From JBBQKF01 sp964549475 (GTDB taxonomy: Bacteria > Bacillota > Clostridia > Saccharofermentanales > UBA5734), in NCBI GenBank assembly GCA_964549475.1, contig CAZJXH010000227.1, positions 1-6,115 of the forward strand: a stretch of DNA of 6,115 nt, in the 5' to 3' direction. Within the stretch, counting starts at the first letter, position 1; each line of letters starts with the position of its first letter. The notes beneath the pieces were generated by a model that saw only the letters and a list, made by a program, of their open reading frames with translations, ran no database searches and was not told where the DNA came from. Position numbers and translations under genes: made by a program. Shown here piece by piece: positions 5,623 to 6,115 of this stretch.

Positions 5623-6115
5623 TTATTTGCCTGCGATTTTCGCTGTTTTCCCTTTTTCGAAAGCAATCCGGTTCATTTCCTGCAATTTTTCGGGAAACAC
5701 TTCCAATATCCCCTGCTGCCAGATCGCATCCGGAATCTCAGAAAACAAAGACATGGCTCCGATCATGACCATGTTGACACACCGGATATTCCCGCTGTCC
5801 ATCGCCAGCCGGTCTGCATTGATTTCGAAAATAGCGGTCCCGGAGCTGCCCGCCTGTTTTAATTGGTACGTGATGCCATCGGGATAGCTCGCTTTGCCAA
5901 TTTTAACCGTAACCGGAACAATCCGTTTCTGATTGATGATCATGGTCCCGCCTGTCTTAAGCAAAGAAGCCCATCGCAACGCTTCGAGTTCTTCGAATGC
6001 CAGGATGAAATCTGCCATTCCCGATTCAATCACCGGGGAATAGATTTTTTCACCCATTCGGACATAGGTGATTACACTTCCGCCGCGCTTCCACATGCCT
6101 TGTCCATCTGATAAC
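5623..6115 (-). CDS. iorB: Indolepyruvate:ferredoxin oxidoreductase beta subunit (C-terminal part, cut by window edge)
   Basis: IorB is the smaller subunit of the enzyme that oxidatively decarboxylates arylpyruvates to aryl-acetyl-CoA with ferredoxin in anaerobic aromatic amino-acid breakdown; the larger subunit IorA carries thiamine diphosphate and iron-sulfur clusters. The open frame reaches the window edge, leaving 163 residues of a protein usually about 190-200 long, so the N-terminus with the expected GxGGQG motif is missing. The visible part begins LSDGQGMWKRGGSVITYVRM and continues with GEKIYSPVIESGMADFILAF, ELEALRW, LKTGGTMIINQKRI, then a lysine-rich tail ending at TAA (5623-5625). 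The RGGSV, GEKxYSP and FELEALRW-type blocks match the gamma/beta domain of 2-oxoacid:acceptor oxidoreductases of the IorB type. The ATG at 6094-6096 is internal, not the start. iorA is expected upstream, outside the window. A paralogous 2-oxoacid oxidoreductase subunit is possible. Confidence 0.85.
   Translation of the reverse strand, partial: LSDGQGMWKRGGSVITYVRMGEKIYSPVIESGMADFILAFEELEALRWASLLKTGGTMIINQKRIVPVTVKIGKASYPDGITYQLKQAGSSGTAIFEINADRLAMDSGNIRCVNMVMIGAMSLFSEIPDAIWQQGILEVFPEKLQEMNRIAFEKGKTAKIAGK

Noticed and set aside
5540..6111. Plus-strand frames opposite iorB
   Set aside because: The minus strand encodes conserved oxidoreductase blocks and ends in a terminator; the plus frames have no supporting signals.

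Overview
The window looks like a chromosomal segment of an anaerobic, low-to-mid GC Firmicute, most likely a Clostridia member. Four things point that way: strong AGGAGG-type ribosome binding sites, a SepF/YggS division-cluster remnant, a ferredoxin-type indolepyruvate oxidoreductase subunit, and a methionine gamma-lyase family protein of the YnbB type. The lineage is an inference from gene content, not from a marker gene. All seven genes lie on the minus strand, so transcription runs from high to low coordinates. I found no convincing plus-strand gene, RNA gene, mobile element or CRISPR array.

In transcription order: (1) the C-terminal part of an indolepyruvate:ferredoxin oxidoreductase beta subunit (5623-6115, cut by the window edge), closed by a good intrinsic terminator (5515-5551). 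(2) An intergenic region with a promoter for the next unit (-35 5455-5460, extended -10 5430-5435) and a leader of about 100 nt. (3) A tight operon: a double-ACT-domain protein (4890-5321), a PLP-dependent methionine gamma-lyase family protein (3619-4890), a single-pass HlyD-like membrane fusion protein (2075-3622) and the PLP homeostasis protein YggS (1272-1985). The first three genes overlap at their stop/start codons, and YggS follows after 89 bp. (4) The division protein SepF (601-1077), 194 bp further on, with a possible promoter of its own and a clear terminator (513-550). (5) A promoter immediately after that terminator, then the first 136 codons of a sugar phosphate isomerase/epimerase-like TIM-barrel protein (1-410, cut by the window edge).

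The theme is amino-acid and PLP metabolism (arylpyruvate oxidoreductase, ACT sensor, PLP lyase, PLP carrier) placed directly upstream of a cell-division gene, with an envelope-anchored HlyD-like protein in the middle. The most unusual sequence feature is at the N-terminus of the HlyD-like protein. Nine tandem degenerate 9-bp units encode a run of tripeptides of the form [N/D]-x-[S/T], and seven of the nine match the N-x-S/T sequon. Also notable: the usual ylmG-ylmH-divIVA genes do not follow sepF, where a terminator and an unrelated gene appear instead.
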